From positions 248,001 to 312,000 of the forward strand of contig NZ_JAPEPW010000003.1 of NCBI RefSeq assembly GCF_026339955.1: a stretch of DNA of 64,000 nt, read 5' to 3'. Positions 43,614 to 52,675 of the stretch are shown in pieces (the first letter of the stretch is position 1; each line of letters begins with the position of its first letter). The position numbers and the translations under genes were made by a program. The notes beneath the pieces are model-generated. The model did no database searches and was not told the origin of the DNA. It saw only the letters and a list, made by a program, of their open reading frames with translations. Source of the DNA: Streptomyces sp. NBC_01549. Its GTDB lineage: Bacteria; Actinomycetota; Actinomycetes; Streptomycetales; Streptomycetaceae.

Positions 43614-44068
43614 TTTCTCGTGCCGTGCGGGGCGCTCACGGGGGGCGAACAGTGTCCGGTGCGCGGGCCGCACCGGGTGCCCTCGGAGCGAATCTGCGGA
43701 GCGAGTCCGCGGAACGAATCTGCGCCATGGCGCTCACCGGTGGGGCTTGGCCCGTACGGGCACGTGGACGGCCGTCCAGGACCGGTCCCGTCCCCGCCAC
43801 GGCTCCCGCAGCAGCGGCGCCGCGTACCGAGCGCCTCGGGACGGCGCGGAGGCTGGTGCGCCGCACGTCGGGTCAAGGGGACCCTTGCGTGTCCGCGCGG
43901 GAAGTCCGTGCGGAGGCCGCTCCAGGGCCGCCCCGGCAGTGAAGTGGGTTCCGCTGCCTGGTCCCGGCCGAGATGCGATCACCCGTGGGCGCCGCGCCTG
44001 CGCAACGAGAACGCGCGTGCCCCCGGTCGGGGAACACGCGCGTAGGGATCTCGATGGCTCGGAGGGGT
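43614..44068. other. intergenic region without recognisable gene
   Basis: About 450 bp. Open frames on both strands are Arg/Pro/Gly-rich and look like GC-driven noise. No repeat or family seen. Confidence 0.5.
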
Positions 44069-44989
44069 TCAGGAGGCCTCCGCCGTCTCGGTGCCGGGCA
44101 GCCGGAAGTCCTGGCCGGCCAGCTCCTCGTACAGCTTCACCGGGACCATCTCACCGGACAGGTCGCCGTAGCGGGCCTTGGCCCGCCGGTAGATCTGCTC
44201 GACCAGGGCGGACAGCTCGGTGGACACGCCCACGTCCCGGCCCAGGTCGACGGCGAGGCCGAGGTCCTTGCAGGCCAGCACCATCGCGAACGACTCGTCG
44301 TAGTCGCCGGACTCCAGGATGCCCATGATGTCGTTCTCGAGGAAGTTGGACGCGGCGGGGCTCGCCAGCAGCGCCGACCGCAGCACCCCGAGGTCGACAC
44401 CGGCCTTGACGCCCATCGCCAGCACCTCGGAGGAGGCCACCAGGTGGGTGAACCAGAGCAGGTTGATCATCAGCTTGACGGTGTAGCCGCTGCCCTGACC
44501 GCCCACGCGCATGATCTTCTGCGGGTCCCCCATGACCTCCAGGACCGGCAGCGCGCGGGCGAAGTCGGCCTCGGCGCCGCCGACGAAGATCTGCAGGGTG
44601 CCCGTGCGGGCGCCCTTGGCCATGCCGCTCACCGGGGCGTCGAGCATCCGCAGGCCCCTGGGTTCCAGGACCTCGCCGATGACCCTGCGGGCGGCCTCCG
44701 GAGTGGAGGTGGACATGTCGATCCACAGCGCCCCCTCCGGCAGTGCCGCAGCGGCGCCGCCGCGCAGCATGACGTCCTCCACGATGCGCGGGTTGGGCAG
44801 CATGGTGATCAGTATGTCGGCCTTCGCGGCGCAGTCCGCCGGGCTCGCCGCCCAGGTGGCGCCCAGAGCGATGTGCTGGGCGGCGCTGGCCTCCCGGACG
44901 TCGTGCACGACGACCGGAAGGCCGGCTTCGATGAGGTTGCGGGCCATGTGGCCGCCCATGTTCCCGAGGCCGATGAATCCGATCTGCAT
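44069..44989 (-). CDS. NAD(P)-dependent beta-hydroxyacid dehydrogenase (3-hydroxyisobutyrate dehydrogenase family)
   Basis: A 306-residue enzyme. The Rossmann motif is GLGNMG at 7-12. DAPVSGMAKGARTGTLQIFV is the substrate-binding signature, and Lys in GSGYTVKLMINLL is the catalytic residue. The C-terminal helical domain is complete. It reversibly oxidises a beta-hydroxy acid, as in tartronate semialdehyde reductase or hydroxyisobutyrate dehydrogenase. It follows the Fae homologue by 83 bp and has GAGGGAAC before its ATG. Both are probably read from the operator-bearing promoter at 45.83 kb. Confidence 0.9.
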   Translation of the reverse strand: MQIGFIGLGNMGGHMARNLIEAGLPVVVHDVREASAAQHIALGATWAASPADCAAKADILITMLPNPRIVEDVMLRGGAAAALPEGALWIDMSTSTPEAARRVIGEVLEPRGLRMLDAPVSGMAKGARTGTLQIFVGGAEADFARALPVLEVMGDPQKIMRVGGQGSGYTVKLMINLLWFTHLVASSEVLAMGVKAGVDLGVLRSALLASPAASNFLENDIMGILESGDYDESFAMVLACKDLGLAVDLGRDVGVSTELSALVEQIYRRAKARYGDLSGEMVPVKLYEELAGQDFRLPGTETAEAS

Positions 44990-45072
44990 AGTGTTCCCTC
45001 GCTGCTGTGTGATGGGGTCGAAGGTCCGGACGAGCCGCCGGGGGCGGGTGGTCCGGCCGCACGGGCGACGGC

Positions 45073-45630
45073 TCAGTGGTGGGCCGTGCCGGGGGCGGAG
45101 GCCGCCAACTGCTCGGCGCTCGGCGTGTAGAAGGGGTTGGCCGGTCCCGACGCGGCGATGTCGAGGATCTCGTCGATGCCGGGCAGGGAGCGCACGGCGG
45201 CCGCGATGGCCTCGTAGGCGGCGGTGCGCTGGTTGCGGAAGGACTCGTCCAGGTCGTCCACCTGCGGATTGACCCAGACCGCCGCGATGATCAGCAGCTC
45301 CTCGACCTCCTCCGCCGGGATCAGGCCCTGCGCGACCGCGTCACTGACACCGGCGGCGAGACCGGCCTGTGCGGAGCCCCAGGTGGCGCGCTGGTGCAGC
45401 TCGCCCTCGGCCTCCGCCTTGTTCACGAAGAGCGTGAAGGGCTTGACCGGGACGGAGGGCCGCACCACGGTCACGAACGGCGCGTATCCGGCGCTGGGTG
45501 AAGCCAGAGCCGTGGCCCAGGCACCCTCCACGGGACCGCCGCGGCGGCCGAGGACGATGTTGGTGTGGGCCGCGTTGGGGCCCTGGCCGACGAAGGACTC
45601 GCCGATCAGTGCGGTGCGGGCGAAGGTCAT
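45073..45630 (-). CDS. formaldehyde-activating enzyme (Fae) homologue
   Basis: ATG 45630 after GAGGAG gives 185 residues. The sequence follows Fae closely: GESFVGQGPNAAHTNIVLGR, then PFVTVVRPSVPVKPFTLFVN and GLIPAEEVEELLIIAAVWV. His22 matches the catalytic His of methylotroph Fae. Fae condenses formaldehyde with tetrahydromethanopterin in methylotrophs. Streptomycetes are not known to make that cofactor, so this member may act on another aldehyde or carrier. It is first in a leftward operon with a hydroxyacid dehydrogenase, divergent from the IclR gene. Confidence 0.87.
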   Translation of the reverse strand: MTFARTALIGESFVGQGPNAAHTNIVLGRRGGPVEGAWATALASPSAGYAPFVTVVRPSVPVKPFTLFVNKAEAEGELHQRATWGSAQAGLAAGVSDAVAQGLIPAEEVEELLIIAAVWVNPQVDDLDESFRNQRTAAYEAIAAAVRSLPGIDEILDIAASGPANPFYTPSAEQLAASAPGTAHH

Positions 45631-45823
45631 GTCGAAGCTCCTCGACAGGCGGTACGGGTGGTGTCCATGTGACGCGGAACGCATCCGCGAGAAACCCCCG
45701 AGCCCGGCGGACACGCAGGTCGGAGGCGTACGACGACTCGGCCGCCGACGCCCGCGGGGGCGTGGGCCGGGCCTGCTTCGGAATGTAGGTCGGTGCGGGA
45801 GACAGCGGCAAGGCGGGGCCGGT

Positions 45824-45843
45824 AATCGCAATCACAGTTGCGC
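45824..45843 (-). promoter_or_regulatory. putative IclR operator between the Fae and IclR genes
   Basis: On the minus strand GCGCAACTGTGATTGCGATT, matching the sites at 42035 and 46852. It lies 45 bp before the IclR start and about 195 bp before the Fae start, so it could give autoregulation and control of both divergent units. Confidence 0.78.
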
Positions 45844-45887
45844 TGGCGACAACCTGGAACGGTTCGTGGTGGATTTACCCTGGCCCC

Positions 45888-46799
45888 GTGTTGACAACTT
45901 CCATTTCGGGCGAGTCGGACCCCGTGTCCGCCGGCGAGAGCCCGCCCACCATCCCCGCCACAACGTCCGCGGGCCTGCCTGACCCGCGCGGCCCGGTCTC
46001 CGACGGCCGCGGTCGCGGACTGCGCCGGGACCTCGAACTGCTGGAGGCGCTGGCCTCCGACGAGGCCCGCGCGAACGGCGGGGGTCTCGGCGTGGTGCGG
46101 ATCGCCCAGATCGTGGGCCGGGACAAGGGCCAGATCTCCCGTGCCCTGCGGGCGCTGGCCGACGAAGGCATCGTCGAGCGTGATCCCGGCACGCTGGAGT
46201 ACCGGGTGGGCTGGCGGCTGTTCTCGCTGGTCGGGCGCACCTACGAGCAGCGCCTGTTCCGGCTGGCCCAGCCGTTGGTGCAGGACCTCGCCGTGGACCT
46301 GGAGGAGACCGCGCACCTGTGCGTCCTGCGCGACCGGCAGGTACTCACCCTGCTGTCCCTGTCCGGGCACTCCTACCGTGCCCACGACTGGGAGGGCCAG
46401 TGGGTGCCGGCCGTCTGCACGTCCTCGGGGCGGGCCCTGCTGGTCGACGCCACACCCGACGAGCTGTACGTGCGTTTCGGCCCCGAGCCGGACCTCTCCC
46501 CGGAACGGCCCGCCTCACCCGTTCACACCCTGCCGCAGCTGTGGGCGGAGATCCAGGCCGTCCGGCGGCGCGGCTGGGCCGAGGAGTACGAGGAGTTCGA
46601 ACCCGGGCTGGTCGGCGTCTCCGCACCGGTGCGCGACTTCCGGGGCCGGGTGATCGCCGCGGTCAACGTGTCCGGGCCCGTCGGGCGGCTGGGTCCGCGG
46701 ACTGCCGAGGCAGGCCGCGCCACCGCTCGCACCGCCCTGCGGCTCTCGGTCCAACTGGGCTGGGTGCCGTCCGCGCCCAGGGCCGCTCCGGTCATGTGA
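45888..46799 (+). CDS. IclR-family transcriptional regulator
   Basis: A 303-residue regulator from GTG 45888. After a 40-residue tail comes the winged helix (VRIAQIVGRDKGQISRALRA, LADEGIVERDPGTLEYRVGW) and the IclR effector domain (ALLVDATPDELYVRFGPEPD, EPGLVGVSAPVRDFRGRVIA, AAVNVSGP). IclR proteins bind short palindromes and usually repress catabolic operons until the substrate or an intermediate binds. Three matching palindromes in this window mark its likely regulon. Confidence 0.92.
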   Translation: MLTTSISGESDPVSAGESPPTIPATTSAGLPDPRGPVSDGRGRGLRRDLELLEALASDEARANGGGLGVVRIAQIVGRDKGQISRALRALADEGIVERDPGTLEYRVGWRLFSLVGRTYEQRLFRLAQPLVQDLAVDLEETAHLCVLRDRQVLTLLSLSGHSYRAHDWEGQWVPAVCTSSGRALLVDATPDELYVRFGPEPDLSPERPASPVHTLPQLWAEIQAVRRRGWAEEYEEFEPGLVGVSAPVRDFRGRVIAAVNVSGPVGRLGPRTAEAGRATARTALRLSVQLGWVPSAPRAAPVM

Positions 46800-46851
46800 G
46801 CAGCCGACGAGGGCGTGCCGACAGGGCGCTGCTCACGGGCGGTTGTCGGGA

Positions 46852-46871
46852 GCGCAACCATTGTTGCGATC
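46852..46871 (+). promoter_or_regulatory. putative IclR operator upstream of the aldehyde dehydrogenase operon
   Basis: GCGCAACCATTGTTGCGATC, the most symmetrical of the three sites. It is about 190 bp before the aldehyde dehydrogenase start and just after the IclR stop. Confidence 0.78.
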
Positions 46872-47063
46872 TCCGACGGCGCCTTGTCCGCCTCGTCGCG
46901 CCGCCCGTACATTCGGCACGACCTGCGGGTCCCGCCGTGCCGCGCTGACCGGGCCTTTTGGCCTTCCGGGATGCGGCGGCGGCGCTGCGGCCGCATCCCG
47001 GCACAGGCAGCGCGGCACGACCGCCCGGACCCCACGGCACAGCCAACGAGCGAGGAACACCCC

Positions 47064-48533
47064 ATGGAAATCAGCAACGTCGTCACGGCCCCGGCCGCTG
47101 TCCGCGACCTGTTCATCGACGGGGCCTGGACGCAGGCGGCGGACGGCCGCAGTTACCCCGTCGTCGACCCGGCCACCGCCGAACTCCTGCGCGAGGTTTC
47201 CTCCGGCGGGGCCGCCGACGCCGCCGCCGCGGTGGACGCCGCCGCCGCGGCGTTCCCCGTCTGGCGCGCGGTCGCCCCACGGCAGCGGGCGGAGATCCTG
47301 CGGCGTGCGTACGACCTGATGCACGAGCGGATCGACGAGCTGGCGACGCTGATGGTCGCGGAGAACGGCAAGTCCCTGCGTGATGCCAGGGGCGAGGTCA
47401 GTTACGCCGCCGAGTTCTTCCGCTGGTACTCCGAGGAGGCCGTGCGCATCGGCTCCGGATTCGGCGACGCTCCCGCGGGCGGCTTCCGGCATCTGATCCG
47501 CAAGCAGCCGGTGGGCGTCACCGCCCACGTCACCCCGTGGAACCTGCCTGCCGCCATGGTCACCCGCAAGGCCGCGCCGGCCCTGGCCGCCGGTTGCACG
47601 GTCGTGCTCAAGCCCGCCCCCGAGACCCCGCTGACCGCGATCGCGATCGCGGCGATCCTGCACGAGGCCGGGCTGCCGGCGGGCGCGTTCAACGTGGTGC
47701 CCACCGACCGGGCGGCCGAGGTGGTCGGCGTGTGGATGGACGACGAGAGGGTGCGCAAGTTCTCGTTCACCGGATCCACGGGAACGGGCAAGCTGCTGCT
47801 GCAGCAGGCCTCCAAGACGGTGAAGAACACCACGATGGAGCTGGGCGGCAACGCGCCGTTCATCGTTCTCGCCGACGCCGACGTCGATGCCGCCGTGCGC
47901 GGTGCCATGGACGCCAAGATGCGCGGCGGGGGCGAGGTCTGCATCGCCGCCAACCGCTTCTACGTGCACCAGGACGTGGTCGAGGAGTTCACCCGCAAGT
48001 TCGGCGAGGCGATGGAGGCGGTGCGCATCGGCCCCGGCCTGGAGGACTGCGTGGAGCTGGGCGCGATGGTGAACCAGGCAGCGATCGACAAGATCCGCTC
48101 GCTCGTGGCCGACGCCGTCGAGCGGGGTGCGACCGTCACGGCCCAGGGCCCCACGCCCGGCGGACCGGGTTACTTCTACCCGGCGACGGTACTGTCCGGC
48201 GTCACGCCGGACGCACGGATCATGCACGAGGAGGTCTTCGGCCCGGTCGCCCCGATCGCCGTGTTCGACGACGAGGACGAGGTGGTGACCGCCGCCAACG
48301 ACACCCCCTTCGGGCTGGCCGCCTACCTGTACTCGCGCGACCTCGGCCGTGCCGTCAGGATGGCGGAGCGGATCGAGTCGGGCATGGTCGGGATCAACCG
48401 CGGCCTGCTGTCCGATCCCGCCGCCCCCTTCGGCGGTGTCAAGCAGTCCGGCCTGGGCCGCGAGGGTGCGACGGACGGCATCGAGGCGTTCCTGGAGACC
48501 CAGTACCTGGCCGTGGAGTGGCCCGCCGGCTGA
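47064..48533 (+). CDS. NAD(P)-dependent aldehyde dehydrogenase (succinate-semialdehyde dehydrogenase-like)
   Basis: The ATG at 47064 follows GAGGAA; 489 residues. Catalytic Glu259 is in MELGGNAPF and Cys293 in GGGEVCIAANRFYVH. The cofactor loop FSFTGSTGTGK and TPWNLPAAMVTRKAAPALAA are standard. It oxidises an aldehyde to a carboxylate. The closest group is the GabD/SSADH type, but substrate cannot be fixed. It is the first gene of a four-gene rightward operon. Confidence 0.92.
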   Translation: MEISNVVTAPAAVRDLFIDGAWTQAADGRSYPVVDPATAELLREVSSGGAADAAAAVDAAAAAFPVWRAVAPRQRAEILRRAYDLMHERIDELATLMVAENGKSLRDARGEVSYAAEFFRWYSEEAVRIGSGFGDAPAGGFRHLIRKQPVGVTAHVTPWNLPAAMVTRKAAPALAAGCTVVLKPAPETPLTAIAIAAILHEAGLPAGAFNVVPTDRAAEVVGVWMDDERVRKFSFTGSTGTGKLLLQQASKTVKNTTMELGGNAPFIVLADADVDAAVRGAMDAKMRGGGEVCIAANRFYVHQDVVEEFTRKFGEAMEAVRIGPGLEDCVELGAMVNQAAIDKIRSLVADAVERGATVTAQGPTPGGPGYFYPATVLSGVTPDARIMHEEVFGPVAPIAVFDDEDEVVTAANDTPFGLAAYLYSRDLGRAVRMAERIESGMVGINRGLLSDPAAPFGGVKQSGLGREGATDGIEAFLETQYLAVEWPAG

Positions 48534-48603
48534 CGCCGGGCGCCGCACGCGGCGGCGAAGGTCACCAGCGGTCCACCCACCAGCACGACGAGGTGCAGCA
48601 CTC

Positions 48604-49380
48604 ATGAACATCACGGAATTCTCCCGGGACTTCTTCTCCCTGGACGGCAAGAACGCGATCGTCACCGGCGGCAACACCGGTCTCGGGCAGGCGTTCTCCC
48701 TCGCGCTCGCCAAGGCCGGCGCGAACATCTTCGTACCGGCCCTGGCCGAGGACGGCGGTGAGACCCGCCAGCTCATCGAGGCCGAAGGCCGCCGTATGGA
48801 GTTCCTGGAGGCGGACATCACCGCCCCGGGCGTCCCCCGGCAGGTCGTCCAGGGCTGCGTGGACGCCTTCGGATCGGTCGACATCCTGGTGAACTCCGCC
48901 GGGATCTCCAAGCTGGCCAAGGTCGAGGACTTTGGCCGCGCCGAGTGGGACCCGATGATCTCGGTCAACCTCACGGCCGCGTTCGAGCTGGCGCACGAGG
49001 CCATCGCCCACATGATCCCGCAGCGTTCCGGGAAGATCATCAACATCGCGTCGATGTTCTCCTTCCTGGGCGGCCAGTGGTCGCCCGCCTACGCGGCGAC
49101 CAAGCACGGCATCGTGGGCTTCACCAAGGCGTACTGCGACGAACTCGCCCAGCACAACATCCAGGTCAACGCGATCGCCCCCGGCTACTTCGCCACGAAG
49201 ATCACCGAAGCGACCAGGTCCGACCCCGAGACCAACCAGCGCGTCCTGGACCACATCCCCGCCGGCCGCTGGGGAGAGGTCGCCGACCTGATGGGCGCGA
49301 CCGTGTTCCTCGCCAGCCGCGCTTCCGACTACGTGAACGGCCACGTCCTGGCCGTCGACGGCGGATACCTGGTCCGCTGA
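48604..49380 (+). CDS. short-chain dehydrogenase (KduD/2-deoxy-D-gluconate 3-dehydrogenase-like)
   Basis: The ATG at 48604 follows GAGGTG; 258 residues. The cofactor motif is TGGNTGLG, the NAG-equivalent is NSAGIS, and the catalytic Ser, Tyr and Lys are in ASMFSFLGGQ and YAATKHG. The N terminus MNITEFSRDFFSLDGKNAIV and the end HVLAVDGGYLVR fit KduD and related sugar-acid dehydrogenases. It probably oxidises a secondary hydroxyl of the substrate. Confidence 0.9.
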   Translation: MNITEFSRDFFSLDGKNAIVTGGNTGLGQAFSLALAKAGANIFVPALAEDGGETRQLIEAEGRRMEFLEADITAPGVPRQVVQGCVDAFGSVDILVNSAGISKLAKVEDFGRAEWDPMISVNLTAAFELAHEAIAHMIPQRSGKIINIASMFSFLGGQWSPAYAATKHGIVGFTKAYCDELAQHNIQVNAIAPGYFATKITEATRSDPETNQRVLDHIPAGRWGEVADLMGATVFLASRASDYVNGHVLAVDGGYLVR

Positions 49381-49444
49381 GCGGTTCAGCACCCCCTTTT
49401 CCCCCGGCTCCCCGGCTTTCCCCGCAAGAACGAGGTAGATCCAC

Positions 49445-50908
49445 ATGGTCCAGTCCGCATCGAAGCTGAGCCGCGACGAGATCGTCGCCCGCCTCAGGGA
49501 GTTGGTCGACGCCTCCCGCGTGGTCACCGACGAAGAGCAGCTGCGCCTGGCGAGCGTCGACCGGTTCAAGAAGTACCAGTCGGTGCATGGCATCTTCGAC
49601 GGGCCGATCCCGGCCGCGATCGTCGAGGCGACCAGCACGCAGGACGTGGCGGCCGTCCTGGCCTTCGCCGACGAGCACCGCATCAACGTGGTGGCGCGCA
49701 CCGGCCGCACGGGGACCGAGGGCGGTCTGGAGACCGTCGTCGAGGACACCATCGTCCTGGACGGCTCCGGACTCGACCGGATCGTGTCCATCGACGCCGA
49801 GAACATGCAGGTGACCGCCCAGTGCGGAGTGCCGCTCCAGGTGCTGGAGGACACCCTGCGCGCGCAGGGCCTCACCACCGGCCACTCCCCCCAGTCCAAG
49901 CCGCTGGCCCAGATGGGCGGCCTCGTGGCGACCCGTTCCATCGGCCAGTTCTCAACCCTCTACGGCGCGATCGAGGACATGGTCGTCGGACTGGAGGCGG
50001 TCTTCCCCGACGGCACGGTCAGCCGGATCAAGAACGTCCCGCGCCGCTCGACCGGCCCGGACATCCGGCACATCGTCATCGGCAACGAGGGCGCCCTGTG
50101 CTACGTCACCGAGGTCACCGTCAAGGTCTTCAAGTACATGCCGGAGAACAACGAGTTCCACGGCTTCCTGGTCGACGACGTGGCGACCGGCGTCGCGGTC
50201 ATCCGGGAGGTCGTCACCAACGGCTTCCGGCCCTCGGTCGTCCGGTTGTACTCGCCCGAGGACGCCCGCCAGCACTTCGCCCACTTCTACCAGGGCAAGT
50301 GCGTGGTGGTCTTCGTCGCCGAGGGCCCCAAGGGCATCGTGCGCGCCACCAGCGACGAGATCGAGCGCGTCATCGGCCGGCACCCCCACGAGAAGGTCGA
50401 TCCGGAGCTCATCCGCGCCTGGTTCGACAACCTCAACTGGGGCACGGACAAGATCGAGGCGGAGAAGGCGAGCATGCTCGCCGACAACCACCTCGGCTAC
50501 ACCACCGAGGTCTCCGCCGACTGGTCGCGCACCGTCGAGCTCTACAACAACGTGATGCACCGCATCCGCACCGAGTACCCGCACGCCGGCGACCTCACGA
50601 TGCTGGGCGCCCACTCGTCCCACAGCTACCAGACGGGCACGAACCTCTACTTCGTGTACGACTACTCCATCGACTGTGAGCCGCGCGAGGAGATCGAGAA
50701 GTACCACATCCCGATCAACGCCATCATCGTCGAGGAGGCCCTCAAGGTCGGCGGCTCGATGGTCCACCACCACGGCATCGGCAAGTACCGCACCGCCTGG
50801 ACCGAGCAGGAGCACGGCAGCGCGTACCACATACTGGCGAAGCTCAAGGCGGCCTTCGACCCCAACGGGATCATGAACAAGGGGACGATCTTCCCGATCG
50901 GCGGCTGA
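49445..50908 (+). CDS. FAD-linked oxidase of the VAO family (AGPS/glycolate-oxidase-like)
   Basis: A 487-residue flavoprotein. The FAD-binding PP-loop is RTGRTGTEGGLE near residue 85, with LAQMGGLVATRSIGQFSTLY and GNEGALCYVTEVTVKVF completing the FAD site. The substrate domain ends with MVHHHGIGKYRTAW and FDPNGIMNKG, typical of the alkyl-DHAP-synthase/D-lactate dehydrogenase group. In this catabolic operon it more likely oxidises a hydroxy acid or polyol than makes an ether bond. A clearer AGPS-like relative starts at 62776. Confidence 0.88.
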   Translation: MVQSASKLSRDEIVARLRELVDASRVVTDEEQLRLASVDRFKKYQSVHGIFDGPIPAAIVEATSTQDVAAVLAFADEHRINVVARTGRTGTEGGLETVVEDTIVLDGSGLDRIVSIDAENMQVTAQCGVPLQVLEDTLRAQGLTTGHSPQSKPLAQMGGLVATRSIGQFSTLYGAIEDMVVGLEAVFPDGTVSRIKNVPRRSTGPDIRHIVIGNEGALCYVTEVTVKVFKYMPENNEFHGFLVDDVATGVAVIREVVTNGFRPSVVRLYSPEDARQHFAHFYQGKCVVVFVAEGPKGIVRATSDEIERVIGRHPHEKVDPELIRAWFDNLNWGTDKIEAEKASMLADNHLGYTTEVSADWSRTVELYNNVMHRIRTEYPHAGDLTMLGAHSSHSYQTGTNLYFVYDYSIDCEPREEIEKYHIPINAIIVEEALKVGGSMVHHHGIGKYRTAWTEQEHGSAYHILAKLKAAFDPNGIMNKGTIFPIGG

Positions 50909-51070
50909 CGGAGGCCGGGACCGGCCGACCGGTCCGGCCCTCACGCCGTGCGGACGCTGCGACCGGGCCGCGTCCGCACGGCCCCCGACGGCGGCACCCC
51001 GCATCCGCGGAGCGCCGTCCCCACAGGCCCGGCGGCCGCACACGGCCCAGGAAGCACACGGAGCACAGGC

Positions 51071-52498
51071 ATGGCGCGCTACCTCATCGGCATCGACAAC
51101 GGCTCGCAGAGTTCGAAGGTCACCATCTTCGACGAGTCCGGAACCGCCGTGTGCGAAGGCCGTCAGGCACTGCGCCCCTACGACACCCCACGCCCCGGGG
51201 TCGTCGAACACCCGCAGGACGACCTGTGGACCTCCATCGGCGAGGCCAGCCGGCGCGCCCTGGCCGCCTTCCCCGGCGACCCCGCGGACATCGTCGGTGT
51301 CGGCCTGTGCACCATCCGCTTCTGCCGCGCCCTGCTGCGCGCCGACGGCACCCTGGCGAGCCCGGTGATGAGCTGGATGGACGAGCGCGTCTCGCGCCCG
51401 TACGAACACACCGACCCGCAGGTGCGCTACGTCACCACCTCCTCGGGCTACATCACCCGCCGACTCACCGGTCAGTGGAAGGACACCGCGGCCAACTACG
51501 CGGGCATGTGGCCGATGGACTCCGACACCTGGCGGTGGACGACCGACGACGCCGAGCTGGCCAAGTGCGGCGTCCCCCGGGAGATGCTCTTCGAGACGGT
51601 GCAGCCCGGCGACGTACTCGGGCAGGTCACCGCCGAGGCGGCCGCGCACACCGGGATCCCGGCCGGCCTGCCGGTCGTCGCCACCGCCAACGACAAAGCC
51701 GTCGAGGCACTCGGCTGCGGTCTGAGCGACCCCGGCACCCTGCTGGTGTCCCTCGGCACCTACGTGACGGGGATGGCCACCGGCGCCCGCAACGTCAAGG
51801 ACGCGACCGGCTTCTGGACCAATTACGCCAGCCGGCCCCACGAGTACCTCTACGAGAGCTTCGGCGTACGGCGCGGGATGTGGACCGTCAGCTGGTTCCG
51901 CGACCTGCTCGGTGAAGAGGCGGCCGAGGCCGCGGCCCGCGACGGGATGTCGGTCGAAGAAGCTCTGAACCGCGGAGCCGCCGCCGTTCCGGCCGGTTCG
52001 GACGGCCTGATGACGATGCTGGACTGGCTCGCCCCCACCGACGCCCCGTACCGCAAGGGCTCGATCCTCGGCTTCGACGGCCGGCAGGGCCGGTTCCACA
52101 TCTACCGTTCGATCCTGGAGGCACTGGCCCTGACCGTGCACGGGCACAGCACGACGATGGCCGCCGAGCTCGGCACGGATTACCGGCAGACCATCGTCTC
52201 CGGCGGCGGTTCCCACTCCGACCTGATGATGCAGATCTTCGCGGACGTCTTCGGCGTCCCCGCCCTGCGCGCCGCGGTCAACAACGCCGCCGGCCTCGGC
52301 GCGGCGATCTGCGCCGCGGTCGGCGTGAGCCTGTACGCGACCTTCGAGGACGCCGTCGACGCCATGGTCCGCCCCGGAGCGGTCTTCCGCCCCGATGCCG
52401 ACAACCACCGTCTCTACCGGCAGATGCACGAGGTGCGCCGGGACATCCTCGCGCAGACAGACCCCGTCTACCGCGCGTCGTACAGGCTCTTCGGCTAG
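51071..52498 (+). CDS. FGGY-family carbohydrate kinase (xylulokinase-like)
   Basis: A 475-residue kinase with two actin-like ATPase lobes. The phosphate-1 motif is YLIGIDNGSQSSKVTIFDES, followed by VMSWMDERV, the ADP-binding SLGTYVTGMA and the adenosine motif VSGGGSHSDLMMQIFADVFG. It phosphorylates a sugar, ketose or polyol. As last gene of the operon it could trap the product of the SDR or FAD oxidase. GGAG lies just upstream of the ATG. Confidence 0.9.
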   Translation: MARYLIGIDNGSQSSKVTIFDESGTAVCEGRQALRPYDTPRPGVVEHPQDDLWTSIGEASRRALAAFPGDPADIVGVGLCTIRFCRALLRADGTLASPVMSWMDERVSRPYEHTDPQVRYVTTSSGYITRRLTGQWKDTAANYAGMWPMDSDTWRWTTDDAELAKCGVPREMLFETVQPGDVLGQVTAEAAAHTGIPAGLPVVATANDKAVEALGCGLSDPGTLLVSLGTYVTGMATGARNVKDATGFWTNYASRPHEYLYESFGVRRGMWTVSWFRDLLGEEAAEAAARDGMSVEEALNRGAAAVPAGSDGLMTMLDWLAPTDAPYRKGSILGFDGRQGRFHIYRSILEALALTVHGHSTTMAAELGTDYRQTIVSGGGSHSDLMMQIFADVFGVPALRAAVNNAAGLGAAICAAVGVSLYATFEDAVDAMVRPGAVFRPDADNHRLYRQMHEVRRDILAQTDPVYRASYRLFG

Positions 52499-52675
52499 TA
52501 CTCCAGCCGGACTTCTGCATTTCTCCTGCTCAACGGTCTGGCGGTGGGGAGTGTAGCGAGGGTTTGGCATGGGTGGGTCGGTCTTGGGCCGACCGTCCCC
52601 CCAACGAGTGCCCGCGCCGCATGTAATGACAGCGTCGGGCACGTGCCTGGTGGCGACGCCGCCATCGGGACCAGT

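Noticed and set aside
43747..44328. Plus-strand Arg/Pro-rich frame before the hydroxyacid dehydrogenase
   Set aside because: Composition is that of GC noise and it overlaps the real minus-strand gene.
42035..46871. The three 20-bp palindromes as transposon ends
   Set aside because: They lie before intact transcription units with no disrupted genes or transposase, and their spacing fits operators.
46833..49046. Long minus-strand open frame opposite the aldehyde dehydrogenase and SDR genes
   Set aside because: No motifs and low-complexity composition; the plus strand has complete catalytic motifs for both enzymes.
49952..52642. Minus-strand open frame of about 896 codons opposite the FAD oxidase and kinase
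   Set aside because: GC-driven shadow; Val/Gly/Asp/Arg repeats with no family resemblance.
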